Positions 1-6,981 of a DNA stretch of 39,359 nt are shown here, piece after piece. This DNA comes from Nitrospirota bacterium (GTDB taxonomy: Bacteria > Nitrospirota > UBA9217). Position numbers and translations under genes: made by a program. Location of the stretch: assembly GCA_020052615.1 (NCBI GenBank), contig JAGVOT010000135.1:1-39359 (forward strand), given 5' to 3'. The notes beneath the pieces are model-generated. The model was not told where the DNA came from. It saw only the letters and a list, made by a program, of their open reading frames with translations, and made no database searches. The first letter of the stretch is position 1. The number at the start of each line of letters is the position of its first letter.

Positions 1-174
1 ACATTCACGGGCGGCGCCATGATCGGATTCGCGGCGCGGCTGGCCCGGGGCTGCACGAGCGGCGTGGCGCTCACGGGCGGCGCCCAACTGGCATTGTCGG
101 GATGGATCTTCGTCCTGGCAATGTTCGCGGCGGGTTTTCTGGTCGCGTCGGTCTTCAGGAGGCTCTGGTCATGA
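1..174 (+). CDS. YeeE/YedE family membrane protein, 3' end only
   Basis: The frame is open from the first base and gives the last 57 residues of a membrane protein ending FRRLWS. It contains a GCTSG motif, the conserved cysteine loop of YeeE/YedE (DUF395, sulfur transport) proteins, followed by a hydrophobic helix. The 3' end overlaps the next start by 4 bases (ATGA), so the two are translationally coupled. The pair resembles the two-part PmpA/PmpB-type transporters, in which two half-size YeeE/YedE proteins work together. The N-terminus lies outside the window. Confidence 0.8.
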   Translation, partial: TFTGGAMIGFAARLARGCTSGVALTGGAQLALSGWIFVLAMFAAGFLVASVFRRLWS

Positions 175-755
175 CGGCGCCGTTCGAAATAAGCGATATG
201 GCCGGTCTCGGGCTGGCCCTGGTGTTCGGGCTGTTCTTCGGCCTGTCCCTTGAACGCGCGGGGCTGGGGGACCCGCACAAGCTGACCGGCGTGTTCTCTT
301 TTCGGGACTTCACGGTACCCAAGGTGATGTTCACGGCGATCCTTGTCGCGGGCAGCGGCCTCTATCTCCTTGCCGATCTTAAGCTCCTTGACCTGGGCAG
401 GGTCTACTTCGTCCCGACCTTTTTCTGGCCCCAGATCGCGGGCGGGCTGCTTTTCGGGGCTGGATTCGTGATAAGCGGGTACTGCCCGGGCACGGCGGTT
501 GCCGGTCTGGCTTCGGGCAGGCTCGACGCGCTGGTCACGATGATCGGGGTCGGCGCGGGGTCTCTCCTGTTCGCGGTGCTCTTTCCCGTCGTGGAAGGAT
601 TCTATCTTTCGTCGGACCGGGGAACGGAAACGCTCCCGCATATATTCGGCGTGAACCACTGGATCGTGCTCGTCGTTCTTGCCGTGCTTGCCGGGGGGAT
701 GTTCCGGTTCTTCAACTGGTACGAGAAGCGGTCGGTTCATCCGTCACATTCCTGA
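171..755 (+). CDS. YeeE/YedE (DUF6691-like) half-transporter, PmpB-like
   Basis: 194 residues, four to five hydrophobic helices, with the signature SGYCPGT (Cys105) that marks the second half of two-part YeeE/YedE sulfur transporters. I chose the ATG at 171, which overlaps the upstream stop codon, rather than the in-frame ATG at 102, which would read through the upstream gene and add an arginine-rich N-terminus unlike the family. Family members are thought to move sulfur compounds such as thiosulfate or sulfane sulfur across the inner membrane through conserved cysteines. The neighbouring TusA and TsuA-like genes support this. The exact substrate is not evident. Confidence 0.85.
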   Translation: MTAPFEISDMAGLGLALVFGLFFGLSLERAGLGDPHKLTGVFSFRDFTVPKVMFTAILVAGSGLYLLADLKLLDLGRVYFVPTFFWPQIAGGLLFGAGFVISGYCPGTAVAGLASGRLDALVTMIGVGAGSLLFAVLFPVVEGFYLSSDRGTETLPHIFGVNHWIVLVVLAVLAGGMFRFFNWYEKRSVHPSHS

Positions 756-824
756 TGCCCGTGCCGGCTCCCTTCATATAAGTGAAACTCAGAGGGCCAT
801 AATTAATGTAAATAACGGGCAGTA

Positions 825-853
825 TTGACAGGGAAGGCCCTTTTTGCTAAGGT
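825..853 (+). promoter_or_regulatory. Candidate sigma70 promoter for the tusA-tsuA unit
   Basis: TTGACA at 825-830, a 17-base spacer and TAAGGT at 848-853. The -35 is perfect and the -10 weak (3 of 6). It leaves a leader of about 110 bases before tusA. The rest of 756-970 shows no gene. Confidence 0.4.
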
Positions 854-970
854 AATGTACTTTTCGCAGCGCCCCCGAACGCATAATATTCACACATACG
901 AAACAGTGGAAATCCGCGACCAAACAGTCATGTAGACTGCATTTTAATCCCTGCAAGGAGGAATAGCACA

Positions 971-1219
971 ATGGCACTCAAAGACGAATCACCGGCACAG
1001 ACGTTGGACACGCTCGGCAGGGTATGTCCCTATCCGTTGCTCCTGACCAAGAAGGCGATGGAGAAGCTCAGCAGCGGCCAGATCCTCAAGGTCCTGTGCG
1101 ATGCTCCGGCATCTGCCGAGGACAGCATTCCGCGTTATGCAGAGAAGAGCGGCTTTTCCCTGGAAACAGTGAAGGTGGAAGACAAGGGAATGTGGGAGAT
1201 CTTCATCAAGAAGCCGTAG
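971..1219 (+). CDS. tusA: TusA/SirA-family sulfur carrier protein
   Basis: 82 residues, the usual TusA size. The family CPxP motif is present as C19-P-Y-P22, at the start of the first helix after an LDTLGRVCP strand. TusA proteins carry a persulfide on this cysteine and hand sulfur to partners such as DsrE or molybdenum-enzyme maturation factors. A strong ribosome site (GCAAGGAGG) precedes the ATG. It sits 67 bases upstream of a full-length YeeE/YedE permease, the same pairing as TsuB-TsuA, where the TusA-like partner takes sulfur from imported thiosulfate. A cytoplasmic sulfur acceptor for that permease is therefore the likely role. Confidence 0.9.
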   Translation: MALKDESPAQTLDTLGRVCPYPLLLTKKAMEKLSSGQILKVLCDAPASAEDSIPRYAEKSGFSLETVKVEDKGMWEIFIKKP

Positions 1220-1286
1220 CGACCGAAGGACCATGCGGCAGTAACCGTGTAGAAATCCAGGGGGCCTAACACAAGGGGGGGGGAGA

Positions 1287-2372
1287 ATGGTATCCACAGC
1301 GATGTTCCTGCTTTCCGGTCTTTTGATCGGCCTGATGATGGGCTGGTCGCTGCAGCGCGGCCGGTTCTGCATCAATTCGGCGTACCGTGAGGTCCTGTTT
1401 CAGGATTACACGATGCTGCGCGCCTATCTGCTTGCCGTGGTCGTGGCAATGGTCGGCGCCAATCTGTTCGAGGATATGGGCTGGCTCATGCAGTCCGATG
1501 GTGCCGGCGGCATGGTCGCCGGCGAGCTCTACCGCCAGGCGTTCGTGCCCTGGGCGAACATCATCGGCGGCTACATCTTCGGCATGGGGATCGTGCTGGC
1601 AGGCGGATGCGGGAGCGGCATTCTCTACCGCGTCGGCGAGGGCAACCTCGCCTATGTTCTCGCGGTCTTCGCGTTCTTCTTCGGCATCGTGGTGACCAAG
1701 TTCGGATTTCTGAAACCGGTCTACGACCTGACCATCTCGCAGGTCGTCTATGTCGGGGAGGAAACGATCCCCACGCTGTACAACGTCATCGGCGTGAACA
1801 AGTGGATCGTGATCGCGGTCCTTGCCGCGGTCATGCTCTATTTCGTGCTTCAGGGCAAGCCCTTCCAGAAGGCCAAGAAAGGCTATTCGTGGTCGCTCGT
1901 CGGGCTTCTGATCGGCGTCATCGCCGTTCTGGCGTTCTGGGCGTCGGCCTATTACGGCGGCAGGGCGCGCGGCCTTTCGTTCACCGGGCCGGTGCGTGAG
2001 TTCTTCCTTGCCGTGCTCTTCAGCGATTCCAAGGTGCCGGCCGGCGAGTCCCTGTCGCTCCTGGGCGTCACGTTCTCGTGGAGCTCGCTCTATGTCTTCG
2101 CCGTGCCGATCGGCGCGTATCTCAGCGGCAAGCTGCTGAAGGAAGTCAAGGTGAAGGTACCTCCGGCCGATGAGCTCATGAAGGTCATGTTCGGCGGCTT
2201 TGTCATGGGCATCGGCGCGCAGATCGGCGGCGGCTGCAACATCGGCCACAGCCTTACGGGCGTGTCGACCCTGGCCGTGTCCAGCTGGGTGGCGAATGCC
2301 TTCATCATCCTCGGCAACTGGACGATGGTGTACTTCATGCTCATCAAGCCGATGAAGGACATGGACGTATAA
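1287..2372 (+). CDS. tsuA: Thiosulfate permease, TsuA-like (YeeE/YedE family)
   Basis: 361 residues, full-length YeeE/YedE with about nine to ten hydrophobic helices in two pseudo-symmetric halves. Three conserved cysteine loops are visible: GRFCINS (C28), GGCGSG (C108) and GGGCNIGHS (C317). In the characterised family member TsuA, cysteines lining the pore relay thiosulfate. The ATG lies three bases after an unbroken run of nine G at 1275-1283 that forms the Shine-Dalgarno, so spacing could shift by slippage. The gene follows tusA and is closed by a strong terminator. Import of thiosulfate or a related sulfane sulfur species is inferred from family and context. Confidence 0.88.
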   Translation: MVSTAMFLLSGLLIGLMMGWSLQRGRFCINSAYREVLFQDYTMLRAYLLAVVVAMVGANLFEDMGWLMQSDGAGGMVAGELYRQAFVPWANIIGGYIFGMGIVLAGGCGSGILYRVGEGNLAYVLAVFAFFFGIVVTKFGFLKPVYDLTISQVVYVGEETIPTLYNVIGVNKWIVIAVLAAVMLYFVLQGKPFQKAKKGYSWSLVGLLIGVIAVLAFWASAYYGGRARGLSFTGPVREFFLAVLFSDSKVPAGESLSLLGVTFSWSSLYVFAVPIGAYLSGKLLKEVKVKVPPADELMKVMFGGFVMGIGAQIGGGCNIGHSLTGVSTLAVSSWVANAFIILGNWTMVYFMLIKPMKDMDV

Positions 2373-2387
2373 CAGACGCATTCAGGG

Positions 2388-2420
2388 AGCCGGGCGGTCC
2401 ATGCCGCCCGGCTTTTTTTT
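2388..2420 (+). terminator. Rho-independent terminator after tsuA
   Basis: Perfect 9-bp stem GCCGGGCGG/CCGCCCGGC around a six-base loop, followed by eight T. It ends the tusA-tsuA unit. Confidence 0.95.
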
Positions 2421-2444
2421 GGCCTTTTCATAATAAAACAGTTG

Positions 2445-2473
2445 TTGCAAAATGGACCGCAGTGCAGTATAAA
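2445..2473 (+). promoter_or_regulatory. Promoter of the DsrE/F/H-like operon
   Basis: TTGCAA (2445-2450), 17-base spacer, TATAAA (2468-2473), about 45 bases before the first gene. Inverted half-sites AACAGTT (2437-2443) and AACTGTT (2487-2493), and GTTGTT/AACAAC inside them, bracket the promoter and could be an operator. Confidence 0.6.
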
Positions 2474-2519
2474 CAACAGGTATTAAAACTGTTAACTATT
2501 CCCGGAAGGAGGTGACCCT

Positions 2520-2825
2520 ATGGCCGACAAGTTGCTGGGCATCATGATCACGAAGTATGAGAACCTCGACCACATCGCCGGCGTGGTGAAGGCCGCCCGT
2601 AAGGCGGGGCATCCGGTGCAGCTCTTCATGACCGACGAAGGCGTGAAGTTCACCCGTGACCCGAAGTTCCTCGAACTGCTGAAGGTTGACGGCGTCGAGA
2701 TCTCCGTCTGCGACCACAGCTGCGAGAAACAGGGCGTCCACGAAAAGACCGACGGCATCAGCTACGGCAGCCAGTACAACAACGCGGGCTTGCTGCATGA
2801 CAGCGAGCGGGTGCTGGTATTCTAA
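2520..2825 (+). CDS. DsrE-family sulfurtransferase-like protein
   Basis: 101 residues with the DsrE/DsrF fold pattern: an N-terminal strand and helix (ITKYENLDHIAGVVKAA), VQLFMTDEGVKF, then a cysteine pair ISVCDHSC (C64, C68) where DsrE-like proteins keep their reactive cysteine. A near-perfect anti-16S match (AAGGAGGTGA) sits just upstream, so high expression is expected. It opens a three-gene operon of small proteins directly after TusA/TsuA. The likely role is accepting persulfide sulfur from TusA in a cytoplasmic relay. Direction (oxidative or biosynthetic) cannot be read from sequence. Confidence 0.8.
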   Translation: MADKLLGIMITKYENLDHIAGVVKAARKAGHPVQLFMTDEGVKFTRDPKFLELLKVDGVEISVCDHSCEKQGVHEKTDGISYGSQYNNAGLLHDSERVLVF

Positions 2826-2849
2826 CGACCACGATACGGGAGTGTGACC

Positions 2850-3128
2850 ATGGCAGATACGAAACGGATAGCGGTAATTGTGAGGGACCGGCAGAGCGAG
2901 GCGCTCCGCGTGGCGGGCGGGCTGACGCTGGCCGACGACACCATCGAGGTGTTCGTCCTGGACCGGAAGCTGGACAAGACGGACAAGGAGATCGCCGGTC
3001 CGCTTGAACTGGTGACCGACCTTGACCTGAAGGTCTATTCGAACAACCCCGAGAACGGCTTTACAACGATCACGGTAGACGAGATGGCGAAGAAGCTCCT
3101 GGAGTACGATCTCGTCGTTCCCTATTAA
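2850..3128 (+). CDS. Small DsrE/DsrF-like protein without cysteine
   Basis: 92 residues from ATG 2850, which has CGGGAG seven bases upstream; an in-frame GTG at 2844 is too close to that site. The pattern IAVIVRDRQSEALRVAGGLT, then IEVFVLDRKL, resembles the DsrE/F alpha-beta fold, but there is no cysteine, so it is probably a structural partner, as one subunit of DsrEFH/TusBCD hexamers can be. It lies 24 bases after the DsrE-like gene and 12 bases before the DsrH-like gene. The family assignment rests on fold pattern and context. Confidence 0.65.
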   Translation: MADTKRIAVIVRDRQSEALRVAGGLTLADDTIEVFVLDRKLDKTDKEIAGPLELVTDLDLKVYSNNPENGFTTITVDEMAKKLLEYDLVVPY

Positions 3129-3140
3129 GAGGAGGCATCC

Positions 3141-3311
3141 ATGAAGATCCTGAACATCATGAAGACGGCGCCCGACGCGTCCACGAAAAAGATCATCGAG
3201 GTCCAGTCCGCGGGGAACCAGGTGACGACCAGCGACCTGACCAAGGGCGGCATATCGTACGACAAGCTGGTTGCCGATGTGTTCAGCCATGACAAGGTAT
3301 TCTGCTGGTAG
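3141..3311 (+). CDS. Short DsrH/TusB-like protein (56 aa)
   Basis: A 56-residue gene with a strong ribosome site (AGAGGAGG) seven bases before ATG 3141. Its end, YDKLVADVFSHDKVFCW, matches the C-terminal pattern of DsrH/TusB proteins (...V-x5-HDKV-x-SW), with a cysteine as the penultimate residue. Normal DsrH proteins are about 95 residues, so this is roughly the C-terminal half plus a short leading strand. With the two upstream genes it completes an EFH-like set. It could be a minimal DsrH or a reduced relic; the intact ribosome site and tight spacing favour a functional gene. Confidence 0.7.
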   Translation: MKILNIMKTAPDASTKKIIEVQSAGNQVTTSDLTKGGISYDKLVADVFSHDKVFCW

Positions 3312-3321
3312 CGGCCCGGAA

Positions 3322-3346
3322 GCAGTCCCGCGGAAGGCGGGACTGC
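3322..3346. repeat. Perfect 10-bp hairpin after the DsrH-like gene
   Basis: GCAGTCCCGC and GCGGGACTGC around a GGAAG loop, flanked by GGCC/GGCC that can extend the stem. There is no T-run, so it may stabilise the mRNA end rather than terminate. Confidence 0.6.
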
Positions 3347-3388
3347 GGCCGTGCCTTGATCGAAGTTCCGCTGCAACGGCCCCGTAGT

Positions 3389-3477
3389 GGAGCCCCCACC
3401 GGCAGGAGCCGGTGGCTCCCTGTAAGAACGCGACCTCCCGCGAATGACCCATTCCTCCCCCGGCGGGAGCCGGGGGA
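3389..3477. repeat. Two related GC-rich palindromes
   Basis: 3389-3419: GGAGC, CACCGGC, AGGA, GCCGGTG, GCTCC (hairpin with a bulge). 3456-3477: TCCCCCGGC, GGGA, GCCGGGGGA. Both have the core CCGGC-RGGA-GCCGG and are 37 bases apart, like a REP doublet. The remainder of the 3312-3629 gap shows no gene. Confidence 0.55.
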
Positions 3478-3629
3478 TTCCTATTCGCAGGGATTGACGG
3501 GCGCCGGCCCGCGTGCGACCCACCTGTGCTTTTTCATGACCGCCCTGTAGCAAATCAAACAACGAATGTTCGCGCCGCCCGACTGAGATCTCCTATCCCG
3601 TTGATATTCCACGCATTAGGAGTATGGCA

Positions 3630-3698
3630 ATGGTTTTGCTTAATATCATCCGATATTTAAATCTCGGGAGGTATGACCATGATCTGCGGGAAGTGTAA
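3630..3698 (+). CDS. Candidate 22-residue leader ORF
   Basis: ATG 3630 has AGGAG seven bases upstream and encodes 22 residues ending DHDLREV. It reads through the ribosome site and first codons of the zinc-ribbon gene and stops at 3696-3698. It could couple or gate translation of that gene. There is no homology argument, so it may be chance. Confidence 0.25.
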   Translation: MVLLNIIRYLNLGRYDHDLREV

Positions 3699-4611
3699 TG
3701 CGATCAACGACGGCGATGCGGTATTTTGCGCGAACTGCGGCAGCGCACTGCGTTGCCTGGCGGAGGGCCCCCGGAGGACGTGGCGGTCCTACTGGTTTGC
3801 GCTGCTGCTGGTACCGGTCCTGCTCGCCGCGGCCGGCATGGGCTATTACAAGTTCATGCTGCCCAGCGGCGTCGCCGCTGTGGTGAACGGCGAGGAGATA
3901 ACGCTGGCGGAACTGGACGCCGCGATACGGTCCGCGCGGGACGGCAGGGATGTGCCGGAGGAGGCGGTCGGCCGCATGCGGTCCGCTGCGCTTTCGGACA
4001 TCATCACCGAACGGATCGCCTTTCAGGACGCGCGCAAGGCCGGGGTCCGCGTTTCTCCCGAGGAAACGGACGATGCCATGGCCCGCATGCGGTCCGCAGC
4101 GGGTCTGGATGCAAAAAGCTTTGATGCCCGGGTGAACGCGATCTACGGCGGCATGGGGAGCTTCCGGAAGGGAATGGAACGACAGCTCGTCATCAGGAAG
4201 TACATCGATGAACGCATCACCGCCGGCGCATCGGACCCAACGATCGCCGGATTCCGCGTGAACCAGTGGCTGCAGGGGATCAGCAGCAAGGCGGCCGTGC
4301 GCGTCTCCCTTGAGGAGCAGATGCAGAGTTCGTCGGGGTGCGCGTGCTGCGGCGGGAGCGGAGCCGGTCCCGGTCCCGCAAAACGCGGCTGTGATCCCAC
4401 AGCGGGCGCGCAAGGGGGCGGCGCCCGGTCGGCCTCGCAGGTAGCGGCTGCCCGCGATGCGGCGATGAACTACTGGAGCAAAACGCACGGCAGCGGGCCC
4501 GTGGAGACGAAGGTAACGGATTTCGGCTGCCACATCCAGGTGGATATCGTGGCAGATAACAAGATAGCAAAATCGCTCCGGTACCAGAACGGTACGATCA
4601 CGGAGATGTAA
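3679..4611 (+). CDS. Membrane-anchored zinc-ribbon protein with SurA-N-like domain
   Basis: 310 residues from ATG 3679; the ATG at 3673 abuts the GGGAGG ribosome site, while 3679 has a seven-base gap. Order: N-terminal zinc ribbon C3-x2-C6 and C17-x2-C20, basic stretch, one membrane helix (about 37-58), then a region starting VAAVVNGEEITLAEL that resembles the N-terminal domain of SurA/peptidyl-prolyl chaperones (about 66-195). The C-terminal part has a Cys-rich, Gly-rich loop GCACCGGSG (C221, C223, C224), C238 and C284. No PPIase domain is seen. It may be an anchored chaperone or metal-handling factor for the downstream DUF2318/ABC genes. The function is inferred. Confidence 0.65.
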   Translation: MICGKCNAINDGDAVFCANCGSALRCLAEGPRRTWRSYWFALLLVPVLLAAAGMGYYKFMLPSGVAAVVNGEEITLAELDAAIRSARDGRDVPEEAVGRMRSAALSDIITERIAFQDARKAGVRVSPEETDDAMARMRSAAGLDAKSFDARVNAIYGGMGSFRKGMERQLVIRKYIDERITAGASDPTIAGFRVNQWLQGISSKAAVRVSLEEQMQSSSGCACCGGSGAGPGPAKRGCDPTAGAQGGGARSASQVAAARDAAMNYWSKTHGSGPVETKVTDFGCHIQVDIVADNKIAKSLRYQNGTITEM

Positions 4612-4647
4612 GAAACAAGGTCGAAGGACAAGATAAGCTTCTGTTTC

Positions 4648-4763
4648 ACCGCAGGGGACGAGAGGAAATCAACGTCAAGAACAGGTTTTTGGACTTTGTC
4701 TTATAACCCAGGCAGTCAGTTTTTGACTTCCTCGCCTGTTTTTCCTCCGCGTCCTCTGCGGTA
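4648..4763. repeat. Compound hairpin, CCGCAGAGGACG family
   Basis: Left arm 4648-4671 (CACCGCAGGGGACGAGAGGA) and right arm 4741-4763 are imperfect reverse complements across a loop of about 70 bases. The right arm is part of a 37-bp module at 4725-4761 that recurs at 6824-6860 and 38941-38977. Confidence 0.75.
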
Positions 4764-4814
4764 AATAATGGTTTTCGTGGTTTTCAAGAGTTCATAATCA
4801 TTAAGGAGGCGGTC

Positions 4815-5456
4815 ATGGCGGCATGTATGAAATGCGGCGGGGAAATGAAGGGCGGCGCGAAGTTCTGCAAGTCCTGCGGGAGCGGCGTCGAGAACGGGAT
4901 GCATGACGAAAAGAAGGCGCGGGTCCTGGCCGGCGAGAAAAAGAACCCGAAGACGCCCATCATCATCAGCGCGGCGTTCGCGGTCGTCGTTGCCGGATGG
5001 CTGATCTACAACAATACCTCGGGGGCGCGTTCCATGGACCGGCTCATGCAGGGCCAGGCCGCCCCGGCACGCGAGGGCAACAAGCATCTGCGATACACGC
5101 CTGTTGCCGCGGAGAACGGCGAGGTGAAGGTCCGGCTCAGCAGCCTCCAGGGGAGCACGGCAAGCTACTTCGTGTACCATGCGAACGGCAAGGACGTCAA
5201 GTTCTTCGTGCTCAAGGCGTCTGACGGCACGGTCCGGATCGCGCTGGATGCCTGCACGGCCTGCAACCATGCGAAGCTGGGCTACCGGCAGAACGGCGAG
5301 GCGATGGTATGCAACAACTGCGGCATGAGCTTCAGATCGACCGACGTCGGCCGCATCTCGGGCGGCTGCAGCCCCATTCCGCTTCAGAACAGCCAGGACG
5401 GAACAACGCTGACCGTGAAGGCGAAGGACTTGGACGAAGGGGCGAAGTACTTTTAA
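4815..5456 (+). CDS. Zinc-ribbon, membrane-anchored DUF2318-like protein
   Basis: 213 residues. Zinc ribbon C4-x2-C7 and C18-x2-C21, one membrane helix (about 49-66), then a periplasmic domain with C147-x2-C150, C166-x2-C169 and C185 (ACTACNHAKLGY, CNNCGMSF, GGCSP). That pattern fits DUF2318, a presumed metal or Fe-S binding domain. DUF2318 proteins occur beside FtsX-like permeases and LolD-like ATPases in the Campylobacter P19/E. coli Fet-type iron uptake loci, and here the same pair follows. FTR1-type permease and P19 are absent. A strong AAGGAGG precedes the ATG. Periplasmic metal handling, probably iron or copper, is the best guess. Confidence 0.72.
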   Translation: MAACMKCGGEMKGGAKFCKSCGSGVENGMHDEKKARVLAGEKKNPKTPIIISAAFAVVVAGWLIYNNTSGARSMDRLMQGQAAPAREGNKHLRYTPVAAENGEVKVRLSSLQGSTASYFVYHANGKDVKFFVLKASDGTVRIALDACTACNHAKLGYRQNGEAMVCNNCGMSFRSTDVGRISGGCSPIPLQNSQDGTTLTVKAKDLDEGAKYF

Positions 5457-5489
5457 TTGCGGATTTCGGATTGCAGATTGCGGATTGAG
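5456..5489. repeat. Single arm of GGATTGC-word repeats
   Basis: Iterations of the word GGATT(T/G)C: GCGGATTTCGGATTGCAG then ATTGCGGATTGAG, starting at the stop codon of the DUF2318 gene. No opposite arm is found nearby. Confidence 0.5.
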
Positions 5490-5513
5490 AAGCAAATGGG
5501 AGCAAAGCACGTA

Positions 5514-5600
5514 ACACGAATTCACGAATAGTACGAATGTCACGAATAAAATCATTGTATTCATTTGTGTAATTCGTCCATTCGTGTCATTCGTGTTCAT
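5514..5600. repeat. Compound hairpin, CACGAAT family
   Basis: Left arm 5514-5548 iterates (T)CACGAAT/GTACGAAT; right arm 5561-5600 iterates ATTCGTG(T). The arms are imperfect reverse complements with a loop of about 12 bases. It lies 50 bases before the permease start. Confidence 0.75.
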
Positions 5601-5649
5601 GTAGTTGTCGTTAATTTGCTTCGACCACAGTATCGCATGAGGGACTGAA

Positions 5650-6813
5650 ATGAAACTGATCGATATAGCCGTGAACAACCTGCGGCGGAAGAAGGGAAGG
5701 ACCTTTTTCCTGGTCTCCGGCCTGGCCCTGGGGATCGGCGCCGCCGTGGCGCTCACCTCGGTGGGCGACGCCATGAACCGCGAGGTGATGCACACGCTCG
5801 ACGAGTTCGGCGCGAACATCCTGGTGCTTCCCGCCACGGAGGACCTGCCCCTGTCCTACGGCGGCATGACCGTTTCGGCCATCAACACCGGCGGCAGGTC
5901 GCTGACCATCGAGGACGCCCGCAGGATCAAGACCATCAGGAACAGCGAGAACGTCAGCACCGTGGCGCCGAAGCTCCTGGTCGTCTCCGAGGTGAAGGGG
6001 ACCAGGGTGATGGTCGCCGGCGTGGACTTCCCGGCGGAGTTCAAGCTGAAGAAGTGGTGGCGCGTCTCGTCGGGCATGAAGCCCGGCGAGGTTTCCGAGG
6101 TGCTTGTCGGGAAGGACGCTGCGTCGAAGCTCTCTATCGCTCCCGGCGACACCGTGAAGCTCAATGGCGGCACGTACCGCGTGTCCGGCGTGCTGGGAGA
6201 CACAGGCTCCCAGGATGACAGCCTGATCTTCGCCGACCTGGCCACGGTCCAGAAACAGTTCAGGAAGGGGAACGCCATCAGCCTCATCGAGCTCGCCGCC
6301 CTCTGCGGCGGCTGTCCTATCGAGGACATGGTGGACCAGGTGAACGGCGCGCTTCCCGGCGCGCGGGCCGTGGCGGTGAAGGAGACGGTGGAGCTCAAGA
6401 TGCAGGCCATGCACTATTTCCACCGGTTCTCCCTCGGCATCTCGCTGCTGCTGCTGATCGTTGCGGGCATGATCATCTTCTTCGCCATGACCGCCTCCGT
6501 GAAGGAGCGGGTGCAGGAGATCGGTCTCTTCCGGGCCATCGGCTTCCGCGCGGGCCACATCATCAGGGTGCTTCTCATCGAGGCCTTCTTCGTGAGCTTC
6601 CTCGCGGGGGTCGTCGGCTACGCGATCGGGACCATCAGCCCGCGGTTCATCGCGCCCTATCTGATGAAGGCTTATACGCTGACGTTCGTTTTCGACCCGG
6701 TCATGGCCGTGGGAGCGGTCGCGGCGTCGGTTGTCGTGGGGCTTTTGGCCAGCGTCTACCCGGCGGTGCGCGCAGGGCGGCTGGACCCGATCGAGGCTTT
6801 AAGAACATTGTAA
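5650..6813 (+). CDS. FtsX/MacB-type ABC transporter permease
   Basis: 387 residues with the MacB/LolC layout: cytoplasmic start, TM1 (about 18-40), a large periplasmic domain, then three TM helices near 258-280, 306-332 and 355-378, and the terminal VRAGRLDPIEALRTL motif that contacts the ATPase. The periplasmic domain carries C219-G-G-C222, a CxxC that could bind metal or act in thiol exchange, unusual for a generic lipoprotein releaser. GAGGGAC precedes ATG 5650. It follows the DUF2318 gene and precedes its ATPase. Metal or cofactor handling at the inner membrane fits better than simple LolCE function, but the substrate is unknown. Confidence 0.85.
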   Translation: MKLIDIAVNNLRRKKGRTFFLVSGLALGIGAAVALTSVGDAMNREVMHTLDEFGANILVLPATEDLPLSYGGMTVSAINTGGRSLTIEDARRIKTIRNSENVSTVAPKLLVVSEVKGTRVMVAGVDFPAEFKLKKWWRVSSGMKPGEVSEVLVGKDAASKLSIAPGDTVKLNGGTYRVSGVLGDTGSQDDSLIFADLATVQKQFRKGNAISLIELAALCGGCPIEDMVDQVNGALPGARAVAVKETVELKMQAMHYFHRFSLGISLLLLIVAGMIIFFAMTASVKERVQEIGLFRAIGFRAGHIIRVLLIEAFFVSFLAGVVGYAIGTISPRFIAPYLMKAYTLTFVFDPVMAVGAVAASVVVGLLASVYPAVRAGRLDPIEALRTL

Positions 6814-6821
6814 AGGCTTTT

Positions 6822-6939
6822 TACCGCAGGGGTCGCAGAGGGAAGACAGGCGAGGAAGTCGAAGACGTTGTATCTGGGTTTTACTGCGAAGATCGGAACA
6901 TCTTTTTGACGCTGATCTCCTCTGCGTCCGCTGCGGTGA
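6822..6939. repeat. Compound hairpin, CCGCAGAGGACG family (second copy)
   Basis: Left arm 6822-6845 and right arm 6914-6939 (CTCCTCTGCGTCCGCTGCGG) are near-perfect reverse complements with a loop of about 70 bases, lying between permease and ATPase. The left side contains the 37-bp module 6824-6860. Confidence 0.8.
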
Positions 6940-6981
6940 GAGATCTGGCTGTGGTTCGAGAATTGTAAGTCAGGAGAAATT

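Noticed and set aside
1266-2381. Minus-strand open frame of 371 codons rich in His/Asp/Arg
   Set aside because: Shadow of tsuA; the plus-strand reading gives a clear membrane protein with conserved cysteines.
3322-3346. Terminator after the DsrH-like gene
   Set aside because: Perfect stem but no T-run follows on either strand, so listed as a hairpin only.
4716-5837. Minus-strand frame of 373 codons across the DUF2318 gene
   Set aside because: Spans intergenic repeats and antisense of two real genes; no domain recognisable.
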